From Hypsibius dujardini (lineage: Eukaryota; Tardigrada; Eutardigrada; Parachela; Hypsibiidae): a stretch of 64,000 nt of DNA. Position numbers and translations under genes: made by a program. How positions within the stretch are numbered: position 1 is the stretch's first letter; the number at the start of each line of letters is the position of its first letter. Below, piece after piece: positions 45,733 to 57,474 of the stretch. The notes beneath the pieces were generated by a model. It was not told the origin of the DNA. It saw only the letters and a program-made list of their open reading frames with translations, and did no database searches. The DNA lies in contig LRSR01000025.1 of the NCBI GenBank assembly GCA_001579985.1, forward strand, positions 1 through 64,000, written 5' to 3'.

Positions 45733-48700
45733 AGCTATCATTACATAGAAAGAAAAGGAACCAAAATAAAGGCCCCGTGTTCATTTCTAAAGTTGTCATA
45801 CGGTAACATCAGCCGCGTCACCTGCTCACGTAATAGTGGCGGAAAGAAGTCCAAAGCCCGCCCGACTCTCCTGCAAGCATCATATGTACCTCTCCGTTGC
45901 ACCACACTTGAAACAATGCTATCTCACTCCACTGGCGAAACTTAAATCGTGATTGCAAATCACCCTCGATCGAAAAGGAGGCAAGACTGCAGAAAGAAAA
46001 AGTCGGTGGCGGCTACCACCACCTAAAGTGGTGTTGAGATAAAGCGTGCGAGTGTGTGTGCAAAAGTTCCCGAGAACTCGCCAACAAAAGTTGTTATACA
46101 CAAAAACACGCCAGTTTCCCTTCTCCCCACACGCGCGCAACTTGATACTCTGCATTTGCGGTGTGGAAAGTAACGAAGCGATAAGGAAAGCGCAAAAGGC
46201 CGGAAGCAAACGAAACTCTGAGCCAGGTCACGTGAAAAATTGGTCTTTCCCACTTTACCAAACAAGTTCGGCCACCCAGTAAATGCCGATGAAAGCTCCA
46301 CTTTTCTTGCTCACACAAAGCCCGACGAAGCTACTGCATCGCTGCCCGATCGCAATCAGTCAATCGCACGGCGTCTGCTGTGATGACACGGTCAGACTGG
46401 CTAATTTATGTTGAAGACGCCTAAAATTCCTACAGGATAACACCGAACTCTCTCTCCATTTTCAAGGCGAAAAGCCGTTTAATTCGACACCTAGAAAAAA
46501 TTTCCAGGTATTTCAGTATCAGGTCTGAATCGGCAGCGACTCCAACATGAAGAAACAGGTGGGATTTTCCAGATTCCGTTGAAGACGTCGCAAATTGCTA
46601 TGTCCGCAAACTAGCCAAAATCCTCAGACTTCCTTGGCAATTTGAGGCCTACGAAAGTTGGCTCAACCGTTCTCGTGGAACTCTTGCAAATAGGGACGCG
46701 CCTGCTGCACGAACACAGCTGAATTGGTAGCTTACGTTGCAGACGTCGCAAAAAAACGCCGGCATGAGAAACATATTACCGGCAAAGTTCAGTCCGATTC
46801 GTCAGTCCGATTGACTGCGCAAGACGACAAGTCGCCACGCTGAGCGCCGACGCAACGCACACGGCCGAGGCTAGACGGTACGTGATCAGAAAAAGATCAG
46901 GCAGACGATCAAAGATGAGTCCACGTTGGAGACGAGACGACGGTGAAAAAAGTTGTAGTCTTAACGCCGCAGGGCTCACTCAAGCACACTCACGTATACG
47001 AAGGTTCACTACTGTACCATTTCGCAGAAAGCCAAGGCAAGTCCTGTGTTGTGTATCGGGGAAAGAACAATCGAATTAGAGAAGAATCGTTCGAGACAAA
47101 GATACGACGACGACTGTCAACAACAAAAAAGACCGGCTACACAGATCACAAAACATTCCAACACCACAAGCAACCATGCCAGCATACCACGCAACGAAAA
47201 GGCCCAAACCAATTAACGAAACGGCAAAATCATCACGGAGACAGCAAACTATTGAATACTCGCTAGTCAATCAACCAAAGCACGCAAACAGTCAAATCAA
47301 GCAACCGACCACCTAATCAACCGGAACAATGATAAATCCTGTCATATACGTAACATACCTTCATCATAAGCCATATCGCGAGCTCGGAATGCCGCAGGCA
47401 TCTTTCGGGCGATCCGTGGACGGTTCAGAGTGTTGAAGGCCGCCGGTGGAGGATTGGACTTCTTCATCACCGAACGCCGGTTGTAATCAAAGGGATTGCT
47501 TCCACTGCCACCGCTGCTGTTGTTCCGCAAGGGCTGGTTGTTGGTCTGTGGCCCATTCGCCGAGGTAGACGGTCCGGCATTGTTGGTTTTGGTACGGGAA
47601 GCAGCTGTGGTGGGGTTGTTATTGTTGGAGGCGCCGGTAGGCGGCGCTGTAGCGTCGGGAAAAGAACTCCCCCGCGGAGTGCTGGCGGCTGCAGCTTGTC
47701 GGGCAGCCTGTTTGGCCTGATACTCAGGAGAATTGAGCCACTCGTCACGGCGCACGCGCAGATCCTCCATGATGGCGGCGCGGGAAGGCATCGGAGCAAA
47801 ATATTCCGTCGTCTTGGTCTCCCAGTTCTTCTTCTTCCCTGCAACGACAAAAAAATGCTGTAGCAGACTTCAAACAGTATTACTGATTCATATTGCGACA
47901 AGGGATATTTAAAGAACCACCCGAAACGACATTTTTAAATACTATTAAGTCTTTTTAAATACTAGTAAACATAGCCACCCTCTTTTTGCACGCCCAGTGT
48001 GCTTTGATTGTTCGATTGCTTCTATTTTTACGTTTGACATGCTTCAGTTGATTGCCCGATTGATGAATGGTTTTCTTCATTGTTTTCCAAAGTTTTCCGG
48101 TGATAATGCATAAATGCAAAGTACTTATTTCTTATGAATTGCATTTATTTAAATATTACTCTATTTAAAATGGGCCATTATATTTTAAATGAAGATATGT
48201 TTTTTTGTTTCGGTGAGAAATAAAAAATATTTTTAAATTTCATTTAAATGAAAAGCCGTTATTTAAAAAACACTAATCCAAGAGTGTGTGACCGAGTGAC
48301 GTCAACGACGACCGGCATTTTCCCGTCGATGTGCCTCACGACGCTCCGTCTCCAACAGAAACTGTCGACAAAACACACTTGAAAATATCACCGAACGTCG
48401 ATATGTAACCCCATTCAACTGCAAGAAGGGGATTATGCAATGCAATGCAAAACACAAAACTAGGACATGTGGCAGTGTCTATTTTTTCCCCGGTCATTTT
48501 CAGTCAAGACGTTCCTCGGCGTTCATCTGCCACGTCGCTATCGCGCACACACGCTGTCTAATCTAGTCCCACCCCTGCACTCACACTATGAGGACGACGA
48601 GGCTCATGTGTAACAAAAACACGACCATTAATCAAAAAAACATTAAATTTATCTTTAAATCGCAGGAAAAAGGCTCACATTTATGGTTGGCGGTTCCGAC

Positions 48701-50401
48701 TACGGTCTTTTGTGAGTAGGCTGACTTACGCCTACACACAAAGTGACGATAGGCGAAACAACAAAGTGGACAGTTTATCCACCCCGACTTTACCTTTCTT
48801 TTTCGATGCCGGAGCTGCATGCTGCTCACCGCCGGGTGGATCTGAGGTCTGAATTTGTGAAGAAGAAGTAGATGTGGAGGGCGTGTCAGAGGAGACAGAC
48901 AATGTGGAGGCTTTGGGCTGCTGGGAAGAGGACGACCGACTGGTGGTGACGACACCGCCGGTTTTTATCCGCGACGACGAGGCCGACTTGCCCGTGGAGT
49001 TTGACGCGGAATTCCCGTTCGGTGCGGTAGTCTTCTTCTTCTGAAAAGTGGGAAAAAACGTTAAGAAAGCTCAAACTCTGAATAAAAAGAAAGTTTTGGT
49101 AATTAATTACAAAAAAAGGAAAAAGAATAACATAAAACAAAATTTGCTATAAATAGAAAGAATAACATAATTCAAATAATTAAAGGCTTTCAGATCTCGG
49201 TCAGTCGCCTCGTTGACAGCACGTGCCTGAATCCAGACAATATATGTTTCAGACATTTTGTGAGCGGATAATAACAGCAATTAAACCGGTCAGCCATGCG
49301 CAGCGAAGCCCTCATGATACTTGAAAAAACCGGTTTCTCATATAATAGATTTAATGACCGCAAACGAGGGTCAGACAGGCAAGAAGGGAGAGCAGCAGCA
49401 CACTTCAGTGCGGAGTCACTCTTGCAACTTTAAACAGCTGCCGGCCGGGTGCGCTTATTTACTGACCGCCTTCTCGATTTCACATTTTTCACTCGTCTAG
49501 CCGGACATCGGAGAATGAGACAATCTGTCTGGTGATGATGTGGCTGGCTGATTATAGGACCTGTCTGGGAGCTGACCAGCGGGTGGTGGACATGGTCTGT
49601 GAGTGGCGAGAAAATGGTCCGAACTTGGACCGCTTATTCTGCTGCATGCGATATGCTCATATGCTCTCCCCTCACCCTTGAATCGAATCTGACACAGACG
49701 GCCCGAATGTCTCATGAGATGCGAAACAGGCCGCGCAAAATGTCACAGCTGGATGTCCAAAATAATAAAGTAAACAATTGCAGACCAGAGCATGAATCGC
49801 AAAACGCGAAAGCCAAGGATAAGCTACGGCTAGGCTCTGCTCCTATTACAGATGATTGCCAGCAAAATTACTAAGTAGGAGCCATAACAAAACTATTTCC
49901 GGCCAAAATAAATCCCTCAATATTTCCATGGGATTGGAAGTTTTCATTTGGTACCAGCGATGAGTGGGAGTTAGAAAAAGAGTGGAATATATAATATTAA
50001 AAATTCATCAGTCAGTCAACCGATGAAGGAAGCACTCACTTCAATGCACAAATCAATCAATCAAAATACACCAGCTGATCAATCAATCAAGCGAAGACAG
50101 CCTTAAACGTTCGAGCAAAACGCAGAGGGCATTCAAAAATCCAGAAACCACGATTTCCCCCGATCGCGAGCCAAAAAAAATTTCGAAATCAAGTCCACTC
50201 GCCAAAGTCGGGGTAAAACCTGTTTCCGGCTACACACACAGACGCTCAAAACGGGGAGGAACCCTGGCATACCTGGTCTGGCTCGGTGCACTGGCCCAAT
50301 GTGGGCCACTGGCGGAGATCCCGTAGCGTGGATGTGAAGTCCTGCTGATTCCGCGGACGCACTACATCGGTGGCGAAGAGCGGGCCGTTGGAGGTGGCCA
50401 T
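43059..50401 (-). CDS. LARP1: LARP1-family RNA-binding protein (La motif), DM15 region not found
   Basis: Six exons join in phase on the minus strand: 50401-50273, 49040-48794, 47838-47359, 44923-44533, 44009-43865, 43466-43059 (599 residues). Exon 1 contains RQWPTLGQ, similar to the WPTPGE motif of LARP1. Exons 2-3 carry KKGKKKNWETKTTEYFAP and a low-complexity Ala/Asn/Ser/Pro stretch. Exon 4 is Gly/Tyr/Ser/Asp-rich. The La motif spans exons 4-6: LKEMIKYQIEYYFSAANLQK, then DFFLRRMMAPDG, LVASFQRVRNLTQDF, and SIVNSDVVEITDNFMIRPRE with a WPIP end, the LARP1 version of the fold that binds RNA and poly(A). The C-terminus is acidic and stops at LQQVM. LARP1 normally also has a DM15 cap-binding region that controls TOP mRNAs; none is visible here. 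Confidence 0.88.
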
Positions 50402-51594
50402 TTCCGACGTGTTGGGATGTCAGCAGCGGTGGCGACCTGAAAATGGCCGGCGTAGGTTCAGTTCGGTCCACGAGCAAATTCCCCAGGATACAATATTCCG
50501 ATTAGAATAAGAAAATGGCAGGGCGATGAAGTGTTGAATGGACTACGGAAAGGTGGTTGAGCCAAGGAGTTGGAACACGTCGGCGGTAGGGAAAAAGGCC
50601 AAAAAGTGGGAAATTGCAACATCGGGGGCCGGGTCGTCGTAAGCGTCTGCTGTGGGCAGCGTTTACTGTGTGTGCGTGTGTGTTGATTTGGTCTGCAGGC
50701 AAAAAGAGACTGCGGCAGCGGTGTCGAAATCGTTAAACGTGGCGAAATCTCGAGTCGAGCAGTCGGAGTCTGGCGCTCTCTCCGGCTGCGTCTTTTCCGT
50801 GACACGTGTCGCAGTGGAATTGCGACTCGCTGTGAACGTTCACTTCAGGGAAAACAGCAGGTGCGTCATCACAGACAGGACAGACTACAGGGACAAGGCT
50901 CTTCTCCAGGCATGCGAGATGGACTTCTGTCTGTTATGCAAATTCGATGTGATTACTGCATGTGATTACAGTTACGCTCCGTGATGTCATTGACCATTGA
51001 CCACTGCTGGGATTGTAGAATTCGTGTTTTTGAATTGAATGTATTTTCAACTAGCGGAAGGAGTGACGTCCTAGCAAGATACGGCTTCAACGCTTGAATT
51101 CTGGGCTCTGAGACATATCGATTTTCTTGCCTAAATACTCCACTAAACCGCTCTAGCTTTTTTAGGCAAACATGTATTCTCGAATTGCATTTATGTATTG
51201 CTTGACTTTTGCTTGCAGTTCCGCACAGAGCCATGCAATTATTGTCGTTTGCATGACTGAAAAGAAAAGAAACTTGCCTGTGCACGGCGCACGGCATCGA
51301 TCAGATCGAACCAAATACAAATTCCCGCAACCTCGAAATGAGCCATACGGTGTGCCCGAAACCTTTTTGTTAAATAAAGTGGCACTGCTTATACTTTTTC
51401 ACACTACTGTGCCACATCACATCATCATTGGGGTTTGAGGGTCTAAAAGGAAAATTAAAAAGCCATGTTTGGGCGTTGCGCACCATTTGCACGGAAAATT
51501 GTGCACATATGCACACTGCACATATAAACAAACACTTTTCGTTCACTCGGTATTCGAATGCTTCCTCCACTCCCGACTCCCTTTTATTTGAAAC
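50402..51594. promoter_or_regulatory. Shared divergent promoter region of LARP1 and MAU2
   Basis: About 1.2 kb separates the two start codons, which point away from each other. No TATA box stands out. A GC-richer stretch at 50560-50840 lies on the LARP1 side. The region may also contain untranslated exons. Confidence 0.45.
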
Positions 51595-54590
51595 ATGAAT
51601 AGCAATCCTTCGACAAGTCAATTTCCCCCCGTCCAGCCGTCATGGCAACAGGATCCGGGGGCACTCTGGACGGATGCGGGGCAGTACGAGATGTATTTAG
51701 CTTTGCTCGGCTTAGCTGAGAGCTTGAAAAATCAAGGCAACGGCGAGGGATGCTACAAGTGTTTGATGGGCATCCTCAACCTGACAATTCCGTATAATGT
51801 CACCGCGAGGATCCACTGTGAAGTCGGGAAGCTGCTGTTGCGCCAGACGACCAACCAGGACCTCGCAAAGCAGTACCTAGACTCAGCTGTACGTGCTTTT
51901 AATTGATTGGCTGATTGACGGTTTGATTGTTTTGTCATTAAAGCGAGTGCTTGATTGACTAATGAACGGTTTGTTTCACAACGATTTTTATTTACGTTTT
52001 ATTATGCTTTACTTGTCGATTAAACATTTTTTAGGCTATAGAGAAATTTTAAAATTATTTTACGTATGCCAGTATGAATTTAACTGTACTATTTGGATGT
52101 TTGCGATGAGAGTTCATTTGTTCACTTCATCGCTGGTGGATTGATTGATTGACGTGGTTTTACTGTTTCATTGTCTTCTTCATCTTTCTGTTTGTGTTTT
52201 TTTTGCAGTTTCAACTATGCCAGAACGTAAGTAATCATCTAAGCAGTTCTTTCTGTGGTGAAATTATATATTAGTATTTGGAGCTGGAATTTTTGGGATA
52301 CGTAGGCAGCAGCAGGGAGTGCACTCGAAGACACCAAACTCGACGCGGCATCATGTCTCGCTGAGCTTTGCGAGATTCAGGTATGTAATAAGACGCAAAT
52401 ATAGCTATCATTATGGCGAGTTTGTCTGATTTGATTTCTTTCTTGTGTAGGGTAACATCTCTCAGGCAAGGGATATACTACATGGAGCCATTGAGCAGTC
52501 ACAGCATTCTCCCTACTGGCAGTGCAACTTTATCTTTCAACTTGCGGTTAGTTCTTGGTGGGCTTGGTATTTCGAATGGAGAGAATTGGGAGAAGTTTTG
52601 TGTTATATTTGCAGAAAGTATTCTTACAAGGACAAGATTTCTCAGGTGAACCTGCTGCACGTCTGCATTTTGTTTATCTGTCTGTTTGTCTGTCTGTATC
52701 TCTCTCTCTCTCTGCCTATTGGCCTGACAATCTGCTAGTTTGCCTACTTGCCTGCTTGCCTTTCTGTCTGCCTATCATGTGCCGGTGTTTGGCCTACCTG
52801 CGTTGTATCAGTTAATCTCACTTTTTTCTCATCGCTTCCTTTCTTTTCAGTCGCCACACAAATTTTGACACTGGGCGAGTCCTTTTCGGCACGCCACCAA
52901 GCGCAATATCTGAATCTCCTCTTCCAATTAACGAGAGCGCATGTATGTATTTTTCTACTTCTTCCCAGAATCAATGGTTTATACCCAAGTCATATCACCT
53001 CAGGTGCAATTACGAGCACGGCAATACCAGGCGGCAGCCCTCGTGCTCTCCAACATTCAGACGCAACTCGACAGTGTCAGCCAGACCGGCATCATCGCAC
53101 CCCTTCTCCGGGAGGAACTTCGCTTTTACCTGCTTTCCCTGGAGGTGCTGTGCCAACTGGGTCTGGGCCGAGCCAAGTCGTCCAGGCAATATGTCCTGGG
53201 ATTGCAAACGTGTTCGGACACAGTCACTCAGCTGAAAGCTACTAGCAGTCCGCTTTCTCCGCAAGGTCTATCTCCGGATTCGACATGCCATCCACTTGAG
53301 GCATTCACTCTGGCACCAACAAATCTCCTGCCTGCACTGACGTTTGCGTGTAAGTTTAGACATACAAACAGGCAGCTGAAAGACGGCGAGACAGGCGCCA
53401 CGCAAACAGACATTCAGACAGAGGGGCAGACAAACTTTCGGACAGACAAACGAGACAAGCTGTCACACAAACAGAGAGACAGATAGATAGGCAGCGACAG
53501 ACGGAAAAACAGAGAGAGGGAGGCAACAAGCAGACAGGTAGACATTGGGTTGTAGATATACAGAGAGAATGTTGAACTTGATAGACAAAGCAGTCACAGT
53601 AGCACATGGAGGGATGGGCCAATAGCATATTTCCAGCAAGACAGTGGTCACTGGTTTTTTTCCTCTTTAGTATCGGCACAATTCTTCGGGATAATCGGAT
53701 ATCATGACAAACTTGATCGACTGGGCGGACGCACAATCGCATACTTGAACGGTCTGGAATCGATTGAACCGAGTCCAGTTCAGGATGCCCTTCGCTTGGC
53801 AATGTATCAAAACCTGATTCCTGCCAGTCTAACATCCGGCCGGTTGAACCAAGCGTTGGAAGAAGTCTCGCAATACGTCGCTCTATGGTTCGTCTTTTGA
53901 CTATTTGTTCATATATGCCTCCTGGTCCTGGATAAGTTTGTTTGTTTCTGTTTGCATGTGATTTGCCTGCCTATATATCCACAAACAGACAGACAGAGGC
54001 AACGGAAAAGGCACGTAGAAAGAAACAAGAGTCTCTCTATGTGTATCTCTGTCTGTTTCTTCGTCTGGCGATGAATCTATTTGTGCCCACTTTCTCTAAA
54101 AAAATTTTAATTTATTTTTTAGCGCTAAAGATCCTAAGGCTCTTCAGACGCACAAAAACCAACTGCACACCATGTTGGGAATGTGTGCCCTACAATTTGG
54201 CTATTACGACGTGGCCGAGTCTCAACTGAATCTCGCGTACAGGTTCGTGTTATTAATCCTCGCTACTACCAAATGTATATTTGCTGCTTGTGATGAAGTT
54301 CTTTTCGGTTCATTATAGGTTGTCGTTAACCAATGAGTCCACTATTTTTGTCAGCCTTAACATGGCACTGCTCTACTTCCGCCGGCAGCGTTTCCAAGAG
54401 ATGGCCGCTATCGTTCAACGCATTCGACCAGACATTACGCATACCGACCATGTCGGTTTGAGATGCGCCGTGGTGGTCGTACAGGGACTGTTGGCATTTG
54501 TTGAGGTAGCGTTCCATCTGTCTGTTTGTCTGTCTCCCTGTTTGTGTGTCTGATTATCTGTCTGTTTGCCTATGTGTCTGCCTACTATCA

Positions 54591-54661
<71 letters not shown>

Positions 54662-55457
54662 ATGTCTGACTGACTATCTGCTTTCTGACTGTCCATCTGT
54701 CTTGTCTACCTGTGTGCCTGTTTTCTGTGCCTGTCGGTTTGTTTCGCCTGCCTTCTGTTTGATTTCGACTACTTATCTAACGGTCTTGTAATTTGACGTT
54801 GGTTCTTCTTTTGTCAGAGACGCGGTGCCGATGCCAAGATGTTACTCCGAAACGGACTCCAGTTGAGCAATGAGGAGGACTTAAACCAGCTGATGGCAGT
54901 TGCACTGATGCTAATGGCCAAAAACTGTGCTGGGTTAAATGAATTCCATGACGTCGTGAAAGTCGCAAAAACCGCCTACGATCTGGCCGAGAAAATTCCA
55001 GACCAGACGCTCCAAGCAGCTGCCGTTACTTCACTATCAGGTTTTCTAATTGTCACTTCTTTCGGATTTGCCTTGTTGCAGGACGTCTGACTGTGAAATC
55101 TTCTTTTCCATGTAGAAGTCTATGCCCTGCTAGGTGATTTTCCCAATCAGTCCAACGCAGTGGCCTGTCTACAGCGCTTCTCCCAACGAGAGCATCAGGA
55201 AACCACTCTGGTCCGACAGAATCCGAAGCTCAATGTTATTCAGGTGTGTGGCATATTTTTTTCACAGCTCTGTCGATGCTTCTCTGGGTGGACACGTCGG
55301 CCATTTACAGTATTTTCTTTGTACATCTGTCTATCTGGCGATTGTGTCTCTGCTGTTTGCGCTCTGTTTGTTTCTCTATCTATGTGCCATTCTCCTGGTC
55401 TTCTAATCTGCATCTCTGTTACGCTATCTGTCTTTCCGTCCGTCCGTCCGTCTGTCC

Positions 55458-55501
<44 letters not shown>

Positions 55502-55749
55502 GGTGGTCTGCCTCTATGTCTCTCTGCCTGCCTGCTTGTCTGTCTATCTATTTGCCTTTTTCTGTCAATCTGTCTGTTTGACTGTCTGACTGTGTGTCTG
55601 TGTTTGTGTCTGTCGATCTGTTTGTCTGTCTCTTGTCTGTCTCTCTGCCTTTCTGCATGTCTGTCTGTTTGTCTGTCTTCCTGTTGGTTGATCTGTTTTT
55701 CGGTCTCTCTGCCCGTCTGCTTGTTTGTTTATCTTTCTGCTTCCCTGTA

Positions 55750-55790
<41 letters not shown>

Positions 55791-55969
55791 ATCTGTCTGT
55801 CCGTCTGGAAAATTGTTTTATGTTGTGTTTCTGGACACGTGTTTGATATAAATTTTTTTTGTATGTCAGTGGTAAACTTTCCATGAGCGGTCAGACTGAC
55901 TTTTACTTGTGAACTAATTAAATTTGGTTCTTCCGTTTGTTGCAGTGGACGGAAGCCGTGGCCCAGTGA
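51595..55969 (+). CDS. MAU2: MAU2 (SCC4) cohesin-loading factor
   Basis: Thirteen exons join in phase: 51595-51888, 52209-52226, 52306-52380, 52451-52546, 52615-52645, 52851-52942, 53004-53349, 53671-53887, 54123-54242, 54319-54505, 54818-55040, 55116-55243, 55946-55969 (616 residues; human MAU2 has about 613). Diagnostic stretches are YLALLGLAESLKN, ARIHCEVGKLLLRQTTNQD, ALEDTKLDAASCLAELCEIQ, AIEQSQHSPYWQC, LHTMLGMCALQFGYYDVAES, FVSLNMALLYFRRQRF and LSNEEDLNQLMAVALMLMAK. The whole protein is built of TPR-like helical repeats. In eukaryotes MAU2 wraps the N-terminus of NIPBL/SCC2 and loads cohesin on chromatin in the nucleus. The acceptor of exon 3 is ambiguous within a GCAG repeat. Several introns carry CTGT microsatellites. 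Confidence 0.95.
54591..54661. repeat. Perfect CTGT microsatellite in MAU2 intron 10
   Basis: About 18 uninterrupted CTGT units. Confidence 0.97.
55433..55830. repeat. Compound CTGT/CCGT microsatellite in MAU2 intron 12
   Basis: Two near-perfect CTGT runs (about 55460-55502 and 55755-55800) are joined by degenerate CTGT-like sequence. Confidence 0.9.
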
Positions 55970-56187
55970 GCTTATTAAACTCACTTCTTCATGTTCGACA
56001 CTCATGTCAGTATATGCCCAGCATGCGTCGTTGTCTGCCTCGTTGTTGTCGTGTGCTTCTCTTTTTAGCAGTTTAAATTTTTGTGCTCTTTTTTACTTGT
56101 AAATAGTTTTTTCGCATGAGCTACTTACTGTACCTGTGAGTCTTGCCCTTTTTCAGGATGTTTTTTTTCTCAGTAACGAACAAGCTT

Positions 56188-56193
56188 AATAAA
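56188..56193 (+). terminator. Polyadenylation signal AATAAA after MAU2
   Basis: AATAAA lies about 220 bases past the MAU2 stop. A small transposon begins eight bases further on, so the mRNA end may fall inside it. Confidence 0.5.
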
Positions 56194-56200
56194 TGTACTC

Positions 56201-56347
56201 TACTGCCGCGATTAAACCGGTCACTTTAGCCGCGCCTCCGTCACACGCGCCTGTGTGTTGAGTGAGCACACACACTCACACACTCACACTCACACAGGTC
56301 GAATGCGCTGCCCGGGGAAAAAAGTGACCGGTTTAATCGCGGCAGTA
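56201..56347. mobile_element. Small inverted-repeat transposon (147 bases)
   Basis: The left end CTGCCGCGATTAAACCGGTC is matched exactly in reverse complement at the right end, with TA at both edges. The interior is a CACTCACA-rich stretch. It shares its left-end pattern (CGCGATT, TAGCCrCGCCTC) with the element at 61381. Confidence 0.8.
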
Positions 56348-56749
56348 CAGTAATGCAATCATCAACTGGCATTTCAGCATCGCAATGGGTAACAATTATA
56401 GGCACACCATAAAATCCTCTACCGGACGCCTAATCAGCGGTAGTACTTCGCCAAGTAATAAGGCACTCAAATTTGTTGCAATTCTTATCTCGCGGAGGCC
56501 TGTACCAACCACGGTCAAAGATATTTCGGTCCGTTATTTTACGTATCTTTGTGGTACATGTCAATTCAAATGCATATCTCCCCACACACTTTCGCCCTCG
56601 CGAAGAGGTCACGTTTTTCGAGACTACAATGACAAGGCGCAGAGAATAGGAGGGAAGAAAAATGCCACGTAAGGTTCGTGTACAGTCGCGAAGATACCAT
56701 TGCTGCATGGTCTGGTCCTACGCTGCCGATGGACTCACGTGTCTGCCTT

Positions 56750-57107
56750 ACAAGGAAACTGCACCACTCTCTCCCGCAAAAACTTTTCCTTCTGATTGTC
56801 ATCATGTATTTGTCTGGTTTATTTGGCAATATGCCCATTGAGAAAACCGGCAATAAACGAGACCTTCTATTTTTAAATATTAATAACTTGCTCTACTCGT
56901 TTTAGATGGCGCTGCGATGTCAACAAGGTTTCGGCCCGATTGATTGTTAAATCGGTGTTTATTTAAAGCATTACTGAAGTCATTAATCCTGCAATCAATC
57001 TTACGCTTTCAGAGTAACTTTGCAGCGCCCTCTATAACGCCGTGAACCAGCTTTTAAATATTTAAAAATAGAAGCTTTTGCCGGAGAGAGTGGTGCAATT
57101 TCCTTGT
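56750..57107. repeat. Nested inverted repeat
   Basis: Outer arms acaaggaaactgcaccactc (56750) and the complement of gagtggtgcaatttccttgt (57088-57107) enclose inner arms ttctatttttaaatatt (56866) and aatatttaaaaatagaag (57057-57074), which surround agatggcgctgcgatg and gcagcgccctct. It may be a decayed fold-back element. The right arm also reads as a protein-like minus-strand frame (KEIAPLSPAKASIFKYL), which could be a captured exon. Confidence 0.55.
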
Positions 57108-57474
57108 CAGAAGAGCGGTCTAATGATTCCCGCTGCATAGATCCACGGCTGCCATTCGTGTCAAAGTTATCCTTAGCCTCGCCATTAAAGTCCAATATGT
57201 CCTAGATAAACACTGTCAAGTTATAAAAGGTATCAAGATATTTTTTCGGAATTACCTTATCTCGGCAAATTCAAATTTAATGCTGTGGCCCGAGCAGTTT
57301 TTGGCATGGGTAAAAGTACGTATATCGAGAAAGCAGCTCTTGCTATCCCAACTTAATTTTAAAGCCTTTGTTTATCTGCAGTACTACATTATTACTAGGT
57401 AGTCTGTGTAGTTAACTCAGTTACAGTATAACCCAAGGGATATCGCTTTAACGAGTCACTAATATGACCATATA

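Noticed and set aside
54591-54661. CRISPR-like regular repeats
   Set aside because: Simple tetranucleotide microsatellites without spacers, in eukaryotic introns.
54546-54791. Long [11 protein letters not shown] open frame, and similar at 5655-5994, 41536-41799, 55160-55851, 62389-62741
   Set aside because: Translation of CTGT/GACA microsatellites inside introns or intergenic DNA; no protein.
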